47,522 nt of DNA from contig JAJZFJ010000224.1 of the NCBI GenBank assembly GCA_021805395.1, positions 1-47,522 on the forward strand. The letters are read 5' to 3'. Position 1 is the stretch's first letter. Each line of letters opens with the position of its first letter. Below are positions 8,190 through 16,006 of the stretch, in pieces. The translations under genes and the position numbers were made by a program. Below the pieces are notes generated by a model. It was given only the letters and a program-made list of their open reading frames with translations, had not been told where the DNA came from and did not search any database. This DNA comes from a bacterium (GTDB lineage: Bacteria; Armatimonadota; Chthonomonadetes; Chthonomonadales; Chthonomonadaceae).

Positions 8190-8495
8190 ATGAGCGATAC
8201 AGCCAATGCAGAAAAGAGTCTCTGTTATGGATGGAGTTGAGGTGCTTTTGCAATTCTGGCTCTGGTAAGTCTGCAATGGCTACCTGGAAGCTGGGCTTGC
8301 CCTGATTGCGCTGGATATGGCGATGCTAGTAGGGAATGTGCTGTTTCCAGTAATTCATCTTGGCATCTATTCCGTACTACTCTTTCTCATACATCTCTTC
8401 ATTACGCTCTATTTGGGCTAATATTGAAATGCTATGCTTGGCGTACTGGCAGATATTCCAGTGAAGAGCAGTTCCAGTTTGCCCAGTGCCACTGA
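8190..8495 (+). pseudogene. Decayed third copy of the GYF_2/membrane protein family (membrane part only)
   Basis: Three frames must be joined to recover similarity to the C-terminal module of the two upstream paralogues. The pieces are GAFAILAL near 8236; AMATWKLGL; LALIALDMAMLVGN and HLGIYSVLLFLIHLFI; and finally CYAWRTGRYSSEEQFQFAQC before a TGA at 8493-8495. The last piece aligns with GNQIAWRHKRFDSVQAFISAQ of the intact copy, and GAFAILAL with GAFALTWMW. An in-frame TGA and at least two frameshifts interrupt it. The apparent start (ATG at 8190, preceded by AGGATAGGA) has no GYF_2 domain after it, so the N-terminal part was lost or replaced. Confidence 0.7.
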
Positions 8496-8600
8496 AAAAC
8501 AGGTGGGGTTATCTGCGCCATCACCTGTTTACCTCTCACGATACTCACATCACGGCACGAACTAAATCCGCAAATACGGTAAACATCAATCAGATTCAGA

Positions 8601-9185
8601 TTATACAACTTTAGTAATTAAGTGTAATTTTCTGCCATACACTTGTTCAAACATCTCACACCTCCGCTCTACAGCCCATATCTCTTCAGGTATGTCATGC
8701 TCTACCCCAATTCTAAGGAGCAATGCCTCATCATTAATGTCAAGCCTCATCTCTTTCACCGCAGAAGTGTGGCCTCTATCCAGCGCATCTGCAACGCGGA
8801 GCAAGGGAGCAAGCAGCATGACTCGCCTTTTGTCCTCGTCTGAGAGAACAGCAAATGCCGTATGCTCAACTGTAGGAAGTGCTTTGCGATGATAGCGGGC
8901 TATATTCGCTATCACAGCTTTTTCGCTACGGGTAAAGACTTGCAGCGGCTCATTAAGAATCAGATGCAGTGCATGTCTATGATGACCTTTAGGACTAAGG
9001 AAGTAGCCTATATCATGGAGTATGGCAGCAAACTCCAGTAGTTTGCGCTCTTCAGTTTCCAGATTATGCAGTGGGCGCATTAGTAAAAATAGTGTACCGG
9101 CCAGACACTCAACCTGGTGGGCATGATTGGGCTCATATTGGTATCTCTCAGCTAATTCTAATACTGCCTTGCGTTGTGCGTCCAT
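8601..9185 (-). CDS. HD-domain phosphohydrolase of the Ppx/GppA C-terminal type
   Basis: A 194-residue HD-domain protein. The metal-binding signature is H...HD: HAHQVECLA near residue 21, AAILHDIGYFLSPKGHHRHA (about 53-72), and LLRVADALDRGHTSAV (about 128-143). This is the arrangement of the C-terminal HD-like domain that follows the actin-like domain in long exopolyphosphatases. Here it is a free protein encoded 9 bases after the ppx-like gene, so the pair probably represents a split two-domain Ppx. Substrate could be a nucleotide or polyphosphate-linked; not decided by sequence. Last gene of the operon starting at 12912. Confidence 0.88.
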   Translation of the reverse strand: MDAQRKAVLELAERYQYEPNHAHQVECLAGTLFLLMRPLHNLETEERKLLEFAAILHDIGYFLSPKGHHRHALHLILNEPLQVFTRSEKAVIANIARYHRKALPTVEHTAFAVLSDEDKRRVMLLAPLLRVADALDRGHTSAVKEMRLDINDEALLLRIGVEHDIPEEIWAVERRCEMFEQVYGRKLHLITKVV

Positions 9186-9194
9186 AATCCTCCT

Positions 9195-10139
9195 CTAAGA
9201 TATATGACAGGGATACCTGTCATAAAAGACTCCCCAGCGCAATCCTTTGGTGGATACTATGAGCTGTTCACTCCCTATTGCGGTCATTACCTGTAAAAGC
9301 AGAACAGCTCCACCTAAAATAATGTCTGCCCTCTCAGGATCCAATCCAGGGAACGTTCGTTTTTCATTCACCGTTGCTACTGCAAGTCGAGTGAATTCAC
9401 GCTCCAGTTCATCGATATCAATTTGAAGACCATGTAAAGCACTATTTTTCTCTGTTCTACGCTGAAGAACAAGGTTTGCCAAATTCGTAACAGTGCCGCC
9501 AACTCCTACCATAATACTATCACTCTCAGGATGAGAGAGACTGGATAGGTATGTTTGAACAGCGCCTTGCGCAGCAGTAATTTGTTGTACCGTGGCAGGA
9601 TCAGATCGTAGAAACTGGTCTGTAAGCTTCACTGCTCCAACAGGAATACTCACTCTGTTTTTAATATTACCACGTTTGTTATCACCATTAATAATTTCAG
9701 TGCTTCCACCACCAATATCTACTACACATAAATTATCGGCATTTAATATGTTAAGACTATCGCGAACTGCAATGTAAGAGAATCGAGCCTCTTCCTCTCC
9801 AGGAATAATCTCTATATCAATTCCTGCAATCTGATTAACCCTCTGTAAAAATTCCTCACTGTTATGGGCTTCACGCAAAGCAGATGTTCCTACCGCAGCG
9901 ATTTTGCCGCTATAGTATTTTCCACTACGTTTCACAAGCTCGCTGATACCTTCGATAGTTCTTCTCATTGCACCTTCGCGAAGGCGGTACTGGTTGTATT
10001 CAAGTCCTTCTCCCAGGCGAGTTATAATCGAGTCCTCATACACCGGAACAAGTTGCTTGTCTTCCCAGGAAGCGCACAAAATTTTTATGGAATTGGTGCC
10101 AACATCCAGCACAGCACCATCCGCTTGATTCATTGGCAT
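9195..10139 (-). CDS. ppx: Ppx/GppA exopolyphosphatase / pppGpp phosphatase, actin-like domain only
   Basis: A 314-residue member of the sugar-kinase/actin-fold Ppx/GppA family, which releases phosphate from polyphosphate or from pppGpp. Visible motifs are LDVGTNSIK (phosphate 1 loop), GTSALREAHN, IPGEEEARFSYIA (the catalytic-glutamate region), CVVDIGGGSTEII (phosphate 2) and GVGGTVTNLA (adenosine loop). Its length equals that of the short two-domain type; the HD-like C-terminal domain of E. coli Ppx is encoded by the next gene. GAGGA lies 9 bases before the ATG. Neighbouring CHAD proteins (polyphosphate-binding family) make a polyphosphate role more likely than pppGpp, but both remain possible. 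Confidence 0.9.
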   Translation of the reverse strand: MPMNQADGAVLDVGTNSIKILCASWEDKQLVPVYEDSIITRLGEGLEYNQYRLREGAMRRTIEGISELVKRSGKYYSGKIAAVGTSALREAHNSEEFLQRVNQIAGIDIEIIPGEEEARFSYIAVRDSLNILNADNLCVVDIGGGSTEIINGDNKRGNIKNRVSIPVGAVKLTDQFLRSDPATVQQITAAQGAVQTYLSSLSHPESDSIMVGVGGTVTNLANLVLQRRTEKNSALHGLQIDIDELEREFTRLAVATVNEKRTFPGLDPERADIILGGAVLLLQVMTAIGSEQLIVSTKGLRWGVFYDRYPCHIS

Positions 10140-10143
10140 GGTG

Positions 10144-10785
10144 CTATGTCCTCTCTTTGGTCAGGATATCTGTAATCTGACCGGAGATGGCTGCGAGTGA
10201 GTCTGCTAGACTGTTCTGGAATTTCTTGTCAATTTCCTGATGTGTCACTGCAAGAAGCATATCATTTTCGAGAGAACGAATGAGTTTCAGTAGACGTTCA
10301 CAGTTCTTCAAGGAACCCGAATATGTTAGTAAATTTTGCATAAGCTGAGCATAGTGTGACAGCTCTCTCATCAGCTTGCCTCTGTAACCCTTTGCTGCAG
10401 GGGAAAGCAACAGAGTGATTGACTGTATAGCAGCCCTGGATGCCCCAATAACAAGGGACGAGTTTGATGCCACAGCAAACTGTTCAAATGTTTTCAGAAG
10501 TGCCTGCGTTTCTCTGATTGCCTCAGCTTTCCATGCATTCTCTTCATCTGCATGTGCCAGAGATTCGGGGTCGAACTGTGAAAGATAGGCCAGCACTTGT
10601 GTAGCTTTTATCATGCTTAAACCGGGGGCTTCGGCTATTAACTCAGGGGAAGTTCTGCGTAATGCAGCAACGCTCAGAATACCTGCCTTACGCAGACCAC
10701 GCGCTCGAACTACGCCCAGGCCGGGGATCTCCTCCAGCGTGGATGGTGGAACTGGCTGGCTGGCTGCTGTCCCCTTTGCCCTCAT
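10144..10785 (-). CDS. Helix-hairpin-helix protein, function unknown
   Basis: About 213 residues. The N-terminal quarter carries two helix-hairpin-helix motifs: LEEIPGLGVVRARGLRKAG, then AEAPGLSMIKATQVL. These are typical of non-specific DNA binding, or of a folded adaptor. The remainder (about 80-213) is predicted helical and Leu/Ala-rich with no motif I recognise. The start at 10785 is chosen because its ATG overlaps the TGA of the CHAD gene (ATGA) and has AGGAG 11 bases upstream; a TTG at 10806 is less likely. It sits between the CHAD and Ppx genes in one operon. I cannot say whether it binds DNA or polyphosphate-related partners. Confidence 0.8.
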   Translation of the reverse strand: MRAKGTAASQPVPPSTLEEIPGLGVVRARGLRKAGILSVAALRRTSPELIAEAPGLSMIKATQVLAYLSQFDPESLAHADEENAWKAEAIRETQALLKTFEQFAVASNSSLVIGASRAAIQSITLLLSPAAKGYRGKLMRELSHYAQLMQNLLTYSGSLKNCERLLKLIRSLENDMLLAVTHQEIDKKFQNSLADSLAAISGQITDILTKERT

Positions 10786-11330
10786 GATGTAGTTGACTCC
10801 TGACAAAGTGCCAGCAACTTCTCGAATATCCGTTTCTTTTGAACTCTCGTATAATATTGGGTGAGAGTCTCAAATTGTAAATGTCGTTCGGTCTTCAGTG
10901 TCATGCATAGTTTTTGTAAACCCATGCAGGCCTGCCAATCTACCAGATCTGTACCCACAACAGGATTACCGTTCTTGTCAAATTCTGTTCCAGGATTAAG
11001 CATCTCCACTAATTTTGAAGTTAAATGCGGTACCAGAATATCTGCATCGTGTATTACTCCCAGGTACTGTTGCAGCTTTTCAGTAACTGCAATGGCACTT
11101 TTCAGCAGCGGAGTGGATTCAAGGAACAACTGGTTCTGAAATATCTCCAGTGTGTAGCGCATTTTTCGGGTTGCTTTTCTCCAGGCATGCAGTTTCAGCA
11201 CATCCCTGCTATTATCAAGGCAGTCCTGTAAGGTAATCACTTCATTCAGATGATGAATCAACTCACGCACTGCGCCCTGTCTGGCGGTTAGAACTGATAG
11301 GGTATCAGTTTTTCGGTTCTGTTTGGCCAT
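10782..11330 (-). CDS. CHAD-domain protein, C-terminal half
   Basis: A 182-residue helical protein with LHAWRKATRKMRYTLEIF (about residues 47-64) and LQQYLGVIHDADIL, the conserved His-plus-basic helix and D-containing hairpin of CHAD domains. CHAD proteins bind polyphosphate through a basic patch made by two such helical halves. This gene supplies only the half normally found at the C-terminus; the gene before it supplies the N-terminal half and overlaps it by 26 bases. Either an ancestral single gene was split by a frameshift, or two subunits assemble. The end of the gene overlaps the HhH gene as ATGA. Confidence 0.85.
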   Translation of the reverse strand: MAKQNRKTDTLSVLTARQGAVRELIHHLNEVITLQDCLDNSRDVLKLHAWRKATRKMRYTLEIFQNQLFLESTPLLKSAIAVTEKLQQYLGVIHDADILVPHLTSKLVEMLNPGTEFDKNGNPVVGTDLVDWQACMGLQKLCMTLKTERHLQFETLTQYYTRVQKKRIFEKLLALCQESTTS

Positions 11331-11790
11331 CTGTGTGCTTCAGTTCCTCAAATGCCTGATCAATTTTATGAAGAAGATTCTGTTTCAATATCCTTTGGAG
11401 AATGCGCTCCAAATGCTGTTCACATGAACTCCGTTTCTGCTCAGTTGAGATCAGATAATGCATGACTGCATTTTTCTCATCGTCTGCAAGATGTGAAGTG
11501 TGCGAATGCACTATTTCTCTGGCAACATCTATATCGCGCACTGCACCGAGTGAATCAATTAGTTCCTTTAATTCTTTAATCAGTTTGGTAATTTTAGGTG
11601 AGTGTGCTGAGTTTGGAGTTAGCATCATGGCGGCTAAAGTTCGTCTTGACCAAACTCTAATTTTTTTCAGTGATAAGGGATCGTTCAATGCTGATGGCTG
11701 ATCGAAGCACTCTTTCAGCTTTTTAACGCATCTCTGCACATTCGTGGCAATAAACTGATCCCATGTCCCGCTATCCAGATCTTCAGTCAT
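11305..11790 (-). CDS. CHAD-domain protein, N-terminal half
   Basis: A 161-residue protein with LKKIRVWSRRTLAAM (residues ~41-55) and LKELIDSLGAVRDIDVAREI, the pattern of the first CHAD half. The position usually held by the conserved histidine is lysine here (LKKIR rather than VHxLR). Its ATG overlaps the TGA of the upstream RCK gene (ATGA), so translation is coupled. The C-terminus runs 26 bases into the next CHAD gene in another frame. A ribosomal frameshift making one full CHAD protein cannot be excluded, but no obvious slippery heptamer was noted. Confidence 0.83.
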   Translation of the reverse strand: MTEDLDSGTWDQFIATNVQRCVKKLKECFDQPSALNDPLSLKKIRVWSRRTLAAMMLTPNSAHSPKITKLIKELKELIDSLGAVRDIDVAREIVHSHTSHLADDEKNAVMHYLISTEQKRSSCEQHLERILQRILKQNLLHKIDQAFEELKHTDGQTEPKN

Positions 11791-12446
11791 GCCTCAGCGA
11801 AGAGATCGCGCAAACTGTGTTCCTGGTCTGCATCCACCAGCACAATCACGCAATCTCCCACCTCCAGAGTGGTATCTCCAGATGGCAGCACATACTTGTC
11901 TCCTCGTAATACAGCCACAATGAGTGCATTTTGTTCGGTGAGAAGGGTACGTATTTCTGCTCCAGCAACAGGGGATTTAGGACTTATCTGAATTTCAACA
12001 ATCTCTATATTCCCACGTTTAAGTGCTGCGAGGGGGATAACTTCACCACCACCAACTTCCTGCTCCAGCAAGTTGAAGATAATTTTGGTTGAGCTCACGG
12101 TGGCATCTATGCCCAACTCATGAAAAAGCTTTTCATTGCGAGGGTCGTTAACCCTGCTAATTGTACGGGGCACATTGTGCTCCATTTTAGCCATTTGGCA
12201 GACCACCAGATTATCGTCATCACTTCCGGTTACTGCTACCACTGCATCTGCTCTGCCAAATCCAGCCTGAGCCTGCAAAGCTACCTCACAGCCATCGCCC
12301 TGCATTACTATTTCGCCCAGTTCCTCAGACACTGTTCTGTATCTTGCTCTGTCTTTCTCCAGTAAAAGAACCTCATGTCGTTCACCAGACAGGGTTTTTG
12401 CGAGGTAATAACCAATATTTCCACCTCCGACAATAATTATATACAC
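11787..12446 (-). CDS. trkA: TrkA-type RCK protein (NAD-binding plus RCK_C)
   Basis: A 219-residue regulator of potassium transport. It has an N-terminal Rossmann domain YIIIVGGGNIGYYLAK (GxGxxG), acidic LLLEKDRAR at the end of strand 2, then a C-terminal RCK_C/TrkA_C domain (about residues 135-217) ending EVGDCVIVLVDADQE. RCK_C domains bind ligands including c-di-AMP in other bacteria. I chose the GTG start at 12446, with AAGGAGA 9 bases upstream, rather than the longer frame reaching 12533 inside the previous gene. It follows a second RCK_N protein by 13 bases. No TrkH/Ktr channel gene is in the window. The channel partner must be elsewhere. Confidence 0.88.
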   Translation of the reverse strand: MYIIIVGGGNIGYYLAKTLSGERHEVLLLEKDRARYRTVSEELGEIVMQGDGCEVALQAQAGFGRADAVVAVTGSDDDNLVVCQMAKMEHNVPRTISRVNDPRNEKLFHELGIDATVSSTKIIFNLLEQEVGGGEVIPLAALKRGNIEIVEIQISPKSPVAGAEIRTLLTEQNALIVAVLRGDKYVLPSGDTTLEVGDCVIVLVDADQEHSLRDLFAEA

Positions 12447-12459
12447 TGCATGTATCTCC

Positions 12460-12912
12460 TTAAAGATTGAGTTGCAAATACTCTGCAGAGTAGTCTTTTT
12501 TAAGGCCCCACTCTCCGGTTTCAACGAAATCACGCATAAGTCCAGATGCGATGGTGGTGGTGCAAAGTGTTATGATGCCAAGCTGTCTGTAGCGGTCTGC
12601 ACGCACAGGGTCGAATATTCTGGCTAAAACTTTCTCCACCTTGAACACACGCTGTGCAATTTGGGCAGCCATTATGTTCCTGTTATCACCCTGGGTTGCC
12701 GCAATAAACACATCCGCTGTCTCTATTCCAGCACGTTTTAATACATCCTCATCAATACCATTTCCTACAATTCTGTTTCCTCTAAACTTTGTATCCAGCC
12801 TTCGAAATGCTTCACTTTGCAAATCAATTACTGTGACATTATGACCATCATGATGCATAAGCCTTGCGAATGTAGACCCCAATCGTCCACACCCTAATAC
12901 GATAATATTCAC
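12460..12912 (-). CDS. TrkA-N (RCK_N) domain protein
   Basis: A 150-residue single-domain protein. NIIVLGCGRLGSTFAR is the NAD(H)-binding GxGxxG loop, VTVIDLQSEAF carries the acidic residue after strand 2, and FIAATQGDNRNIMAAQ is the conserved T-D-N segment of RCK_N domains. It lacks the RCK_C domain, which the next gene has, so the two probably form a hetero-oligomeric gating ring. Start is GTG with AAGGA 8 bases upstream. First gene of the operon that continues with CHAD, HhH, Ppx and HD genes. Confidence 0.87.
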   Translation of the reverse strand: MNIIVLGCGRLGSTFARLMHHDGHNVTVIDLQSEAFRRLDTKFRGNRIVGNGIDEDVLKRAGIETADVFIAATQGDNRNIMAAQIAQRVFKVEKVLARIFDPVRADRYRQLGIITLCTTTIASGLMRDFVETGEWGLKKDYSAEYLQLNL

Positions 12913-13081
12913 AATCGATATCCTTCCCTGTTAACTTCTCATAGAGCAATGCACAATATGCCGGTATATGAGATGATATTGTATGAGTTAAAACAGGATG
13001 GTACGGGTTGAATTCATAGCCATCCTGAGCGTTCTGATTTTATCTGATCAGGTGATGTATGTACGCACATAACTTGATAGA

Positions 13082-13738
13082 TCATATTTCGGATTCTGAC
13101 TCAATACTTTCACTTTTGAGATGACTTTTAACAAACAAAACCATTAGAACCAGAAACACAGCCACTACCAGTGCATCTGCACCATGGAAAACTCCTTTGA
13201 TTTTCCCAATGTTTCCCCTTACAAGAACACCGATCCAGGCAAGTGCATAACACCAGGGGAGAGATCCCAGAAAAGATAGCAGAACGAACTTCCTGATATC
13301 CATGCGAGCGATGCCAGCCGGCAACGAAATGAAGGTTCTTACTACTGGCAGAAGCCTGCCAACAAAAACTGTGATAATACCTTTATCGTTAAACCATTGC
13401 TCCGTACGATCTATATCTTTCCTTCGGAGCAGAAGATATTTCCCGTAACGATAGATGAATTCTCTACCTCCATACATCCCGGCATAGTACGCTAAAAGCG
13501 ACCCCAACACACAACCGATTGTACCTGAAAGTGCCACCAGATTGATATTTAATGCGGTAGTTCCATCCAAAGAGGCAACCGTTGCAAGTGTTAGAGCTCC
13601 TGCAAATGGCATAATTACTTCACTTGGAAGAGGAACACAGGCACTTTCCAGTGCCATTAGGAAGATTATGCCAGGATAACCACCTGTTCTGATAACTCCT
13701 TCAATCCAGCTGCTTATGGCAGTCAGCAGGTGTTCCAA
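13082..13738 (-). CDS. DedA-family membrane protein
   Basis: A 218-residue polytopic membrane protein of the DedA/SNARE-associated (VTT) family, linked to lipid-carrier flipping such as undecaprenyl-phosphate recycling. Family features visible are LESACVPLPSEVIMPFAG (first re-entrant loop), GRLLPVVRTFISLPAGIARM (second loop with the conserved Arg and Gly), and hydrophobic helices between and after them. Start is TTG at 13738, with GGAG 8 bases upstream inside the end of the GT4 gene. Last gene of the queA-regulator-GT4-DedA operon. Its pairing with a glycosyltransferase fits a lipid or lipid-linked-sugar role. Confidence 0.92.
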   Translation of the reverse strand: MEHLLTAISSWIEGVIRTGGYPGIIFLMALESACVPLPSEVIMPFAGALTLATVASLDGTTALNINLVALSGTIGCVLGSLLAYYAGMYGGREFIYRYGKYLLLRRKDIDRTEQWFNDKGIITVFVGRLLPVVRTFISLPAGIARMDIRKFVLLSFLGSLPWCYALAWIGVLVRGNIGKIKGVFHGADALVVAVFLVLMVLFVKSHLKSESIESESEI

Positions 13739-13741
13739 TCG

Positions 13742-15067
13742 TCATACTCCATTCTGTTTTCCACTACCAGAAATCTCTGAAAGTCCCTCGGCAACTGCCG
13801 TGAGGTCCATTGAATCGATTTTTGTGAGTTCCGCTGCGTCGGAAGGAAGTGGCTGTTTCTGAGCTGTCTGATACACTTCCAGTACTCTTGTTACCATTGC
13901 ATCTGGTGTGAAATGCAGCGAGTTGATTCTTGCTGCCTCTCTCATTGATGCAGATTGCGTTGGATTATTGAGGATTGAGAGAATAGCCTGAGAAAACGCT
14001 TCTGTATCTCCACAGGATACCCGATATCCATCTACACCATGACAAACAGTCTCAGGTGCACCTCCAGAATCCATCACCACACAAGGCAGTCCTGCAGCAC
14101 GTGCTTCGCCAATCACAAGTCCTTGAGTTTCTGTGGGGGATGTGAAACAGAATATATCGGCTGCTGCATACAGGCTGTCCATTAGCAGACGAGGCTGAGG
14201 TCCAAGGAAATGGACATGCGCAGTGATTTTCAATGTATCCGCGAAGTTTTTAAGCTCCTCAACAGACGGTCCTGTTCCTGCAATGGCCAGATGAGCATTC
14301 GGCGATTGCATGATAACCAATGCGAACGCTTCTAACAGCCAGTCGATGCGTTTTTCTTTAGCCACTCTTCCAGCATATAGAAGAAGTGGGGCAGTGGAAG
14401 GCAGGTGGAAGTGCTCTCGTGCTGCCATCCTTGCTTCGCAGGAGATTGCCTCTGCAGGAGGGCGGGGGATGCCAGATGGAATCACAACTATGGGCTGTGT
14501 AACTCCCAGGCTGCGGAGCTCATTCTCGGCAACAGCTGAGGGGCAGATGATTTCTACACACCTGTTGTAGTACCAGGGCAGGTACCGCTCTATGAGCATT
14601 TGAGTTACGCTCTCTGGCAGGAACGGCATGTAATGACTGTAGCGGGTGTAGAGGGTGTGGAAGGTGGATACAAGTGGGACAGATCGCTGTATTGCCATCC
14701 TCGCACCTGTTAATCCCAGCACAAAGGGAGTGTGCGTATGCACAATGTCTAATCGAAGTGAGTCAAAATGGGATGCAAGTTTTAATCTAGGAAGGAAAGG
14801 ATATGCGAGGGGATAATCTCTGTTGAATAGGGTTACAAAAGATGGGAACCTGAGTACGTTTGCTTCTGAAGAGGGCTGCTGATCATGCGCTGGTGCAAAA
14901 ACGAATACATGGTTCTTCCTCTCTCTTAAGCCTTGGGTGAGAGTGAGAAGAGACGTGGTCACTCCATTTTGAACAGGATGAAAGCTTTCGCTGAACATTC
15001 CTATACGCAGATGTCGCGCTGGACCAGCTATTGCTGATTCGTCCTGCGCTCTTCGGCTTCTTCTCAT
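13742..15067 (-). CDS. GT4 glycosyltransferase
   Basis: A 441-residue GT-B fold enzyme of family GT4. The N-terminal acceptor half has GMFSESFHPVQNGVTTSL and DIVHTHTPFVLGLTG. The C-terminal donor half has LLLYAGRVAKEKRIDWLLEA and TSPTETQGLVIGEARAAGLP, containing the E(x7)E sugar-nucleotide motif. The pattern is close to diacylglycerol or phosphatidylinositol glucosyl/mannosyltransferases, but donor and acceptor are not proven. The ATG overlaps the TGA of the regulator gene (ATGA). A DedA gene follows, consistent with envelope lipid glycosylation. The first ~20 residues are basic and variable, so the start could be slightly internal. Confidence 0.92.
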   Translation of the reverse strand: MRRSRRAQDESAIAGPARHLRIGMFSESFHPVQNGVTTSLLTLTQGLRERKNHVFVFAPAHDQQPSSEANVLRFPSFVTLFNRDYPLAYPFLPRLKLASHFDSLRLDIVHTHTPFVLGLTGARMAIQRSVPLVSTFHTLYTRYSHYMPFLPESVTQMLIERYLPWYYNRCVEIICPSAVAENELRSLGVTQPIVVIPSGIPRPPAEAISCEARMAAREHFHLPSTAPLLLYAGRVAKEKRIDWLLEAFALVIMQSPNAHLAIAGTGPSVEELKNFADTLKITAHVHFLGPQPRLLMDSLYAAADIFCFTSPTETQGLVIGEARAAGLPCVVMDSGGAPETVCHGVDGYRVSCGDTEAFSQAILSILNNPTQSASMREAARINSLHFTPDAMVTRVLEVYQTAQKQPLPSDAAELTKIDSMDLTAVAEGLSEISGSGKQNGV

Positions 15068-15969
15068 ATAGCTTCCACGGCTTCGTCTGAGTCTATTGCG
15101 AGTGGAAGCTGCCCGCTGCCTCTTGCACTTATGAAATCGAGAACATCCAGCAGTCTGAATTTGCGTCGGCGTGTTTCACGTACAAGAGTAGCACCGCCAA
15201 GAGCGCTTTCTCCAGGGTCCTTACGGAAAGATGGAAGCAGCCCTTTGTTAGCATAACGTCTTACCGTATTTGGGCAGACATTCAGAAGTCTAGCTGTCTC
15301 TTCAAGTGTAAGTACTGGGTTGAGAAGGTCATGTATAAACTCCTCCCTGCTTTCACTAAACGGCTGACTGTAAGATGCCTGAACCACGCTCTCATCCTCA
15401 TCGATGAGTGAACGCATGAGTTCGATGCGATGTGTGAAATCTACCCACCTCTGATTTGGCAGTTGAGTTGGCTGTAACTCCTCTACGGTAGCGGGTTGTG
15501 CATCTTTGTGTTTGCCGTTTGCACTGCTTTGAGAAGATTCCGTCTCAACTCTGGGTACTGTTTCTTCCATTGAGTTCAAAGGTTCTGCTGCCCTCTCAGA
15601 GGACATAAAGCTTTGAAAATCAGGAATATCTGCATCAACAGCAGTAAAAACGAGCGGTGTTGATGCCACAGGCTTGAGAGGCGTTGCAGCAGAGATGTTA
15701 GTATCCTGAATGGGATAGAGTGCTAATGACTGTTTCCTATTTGCGCGTGCAGGAGTATCTACCACAGGCTGGAACGAGGCAGATTGAACAGAGGTGACGG
15801 AAGTGGTGACCTGACTGTTTACCGATACGACCGGTATGGCAGTCTCATTCTCGGTCACATTGATAGGTACCGAATCGGTGGACACGTCAGGAGAAACCGT
15901 ATCACTCTTCTCACTATTATCTTCTAAAAACTGTGTTGCAATGTACTTCTGCCAATCTTCCAATCGCAC
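15064..15969 (-). CDS. DNA-binding protein with C-terminal MerR/excisionase-type HTH and long disordered linker
   Basis: About 301 residues. The only folded region evident is near the C-terminus (about 220-285): LTLEETARLLNVCPNTVRRY, then ANKGLLPSFR and KFRLLDVLDFI, a MerR/helix-turn-helix_17 DNA-binding fold. Most of the first 200 residues are rich in Ser, Thr, Val, Pro and Gln and look disordered, apart from a short start VRLEDWQKYIATQFLED. I chose the GTG at 15969 because GAGGGG lies 9 bases upstream; a TTG at 16032 would overlap queA. It is sandwiched between queA and a GT4 gene with coupled translation, so it may regulate this operon. The target is not known. Confidence 0.78.
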   Translation of the reverse strand: MRLEDWQKYIATQFLEDNSEKSDTVSPDVSTDSVPINVTENETAIPVVSVNSQVTTSVTSVQSASFQPVVDTPARANRKQSLALYPIQDTNISAATPLKPVASTPLVFTAVDADIPDFQSFMSSERAAEPLNSMEETVPRVETESSQSSANGKHKDAQPATVEELQPTQLPNQRWVDFTHRIELMRSLIDEDESVVQASYSQPFSESREEFIHDLLNPVLTLEETARLLNVCPNTVRRYANKGLLPSFRKDPGESALGGATLVRETRRRKFRLLDVLDFISARGSGQLPLAIDSDEAVEAI

Positions 15970-16006
15970 GAAGTTATCCCCCTCAATGCAAAATAATGAC
16001 CCATTC

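Noticed and set aside
8497-8530. 9-bp inverted repeat AAACAGGTG/CACCTGTTT after the pseudogene
   Set aside because: The 16-base loop and lack of a T-run do not support a terminator; kept only as a note.
13020-13081. Short palindromes (CTGATCAG, TATGT/ACATA) after DedA as a terminator
   Set aside because: Stems are only 4-5 bp and no T-run is positioned to support termination.
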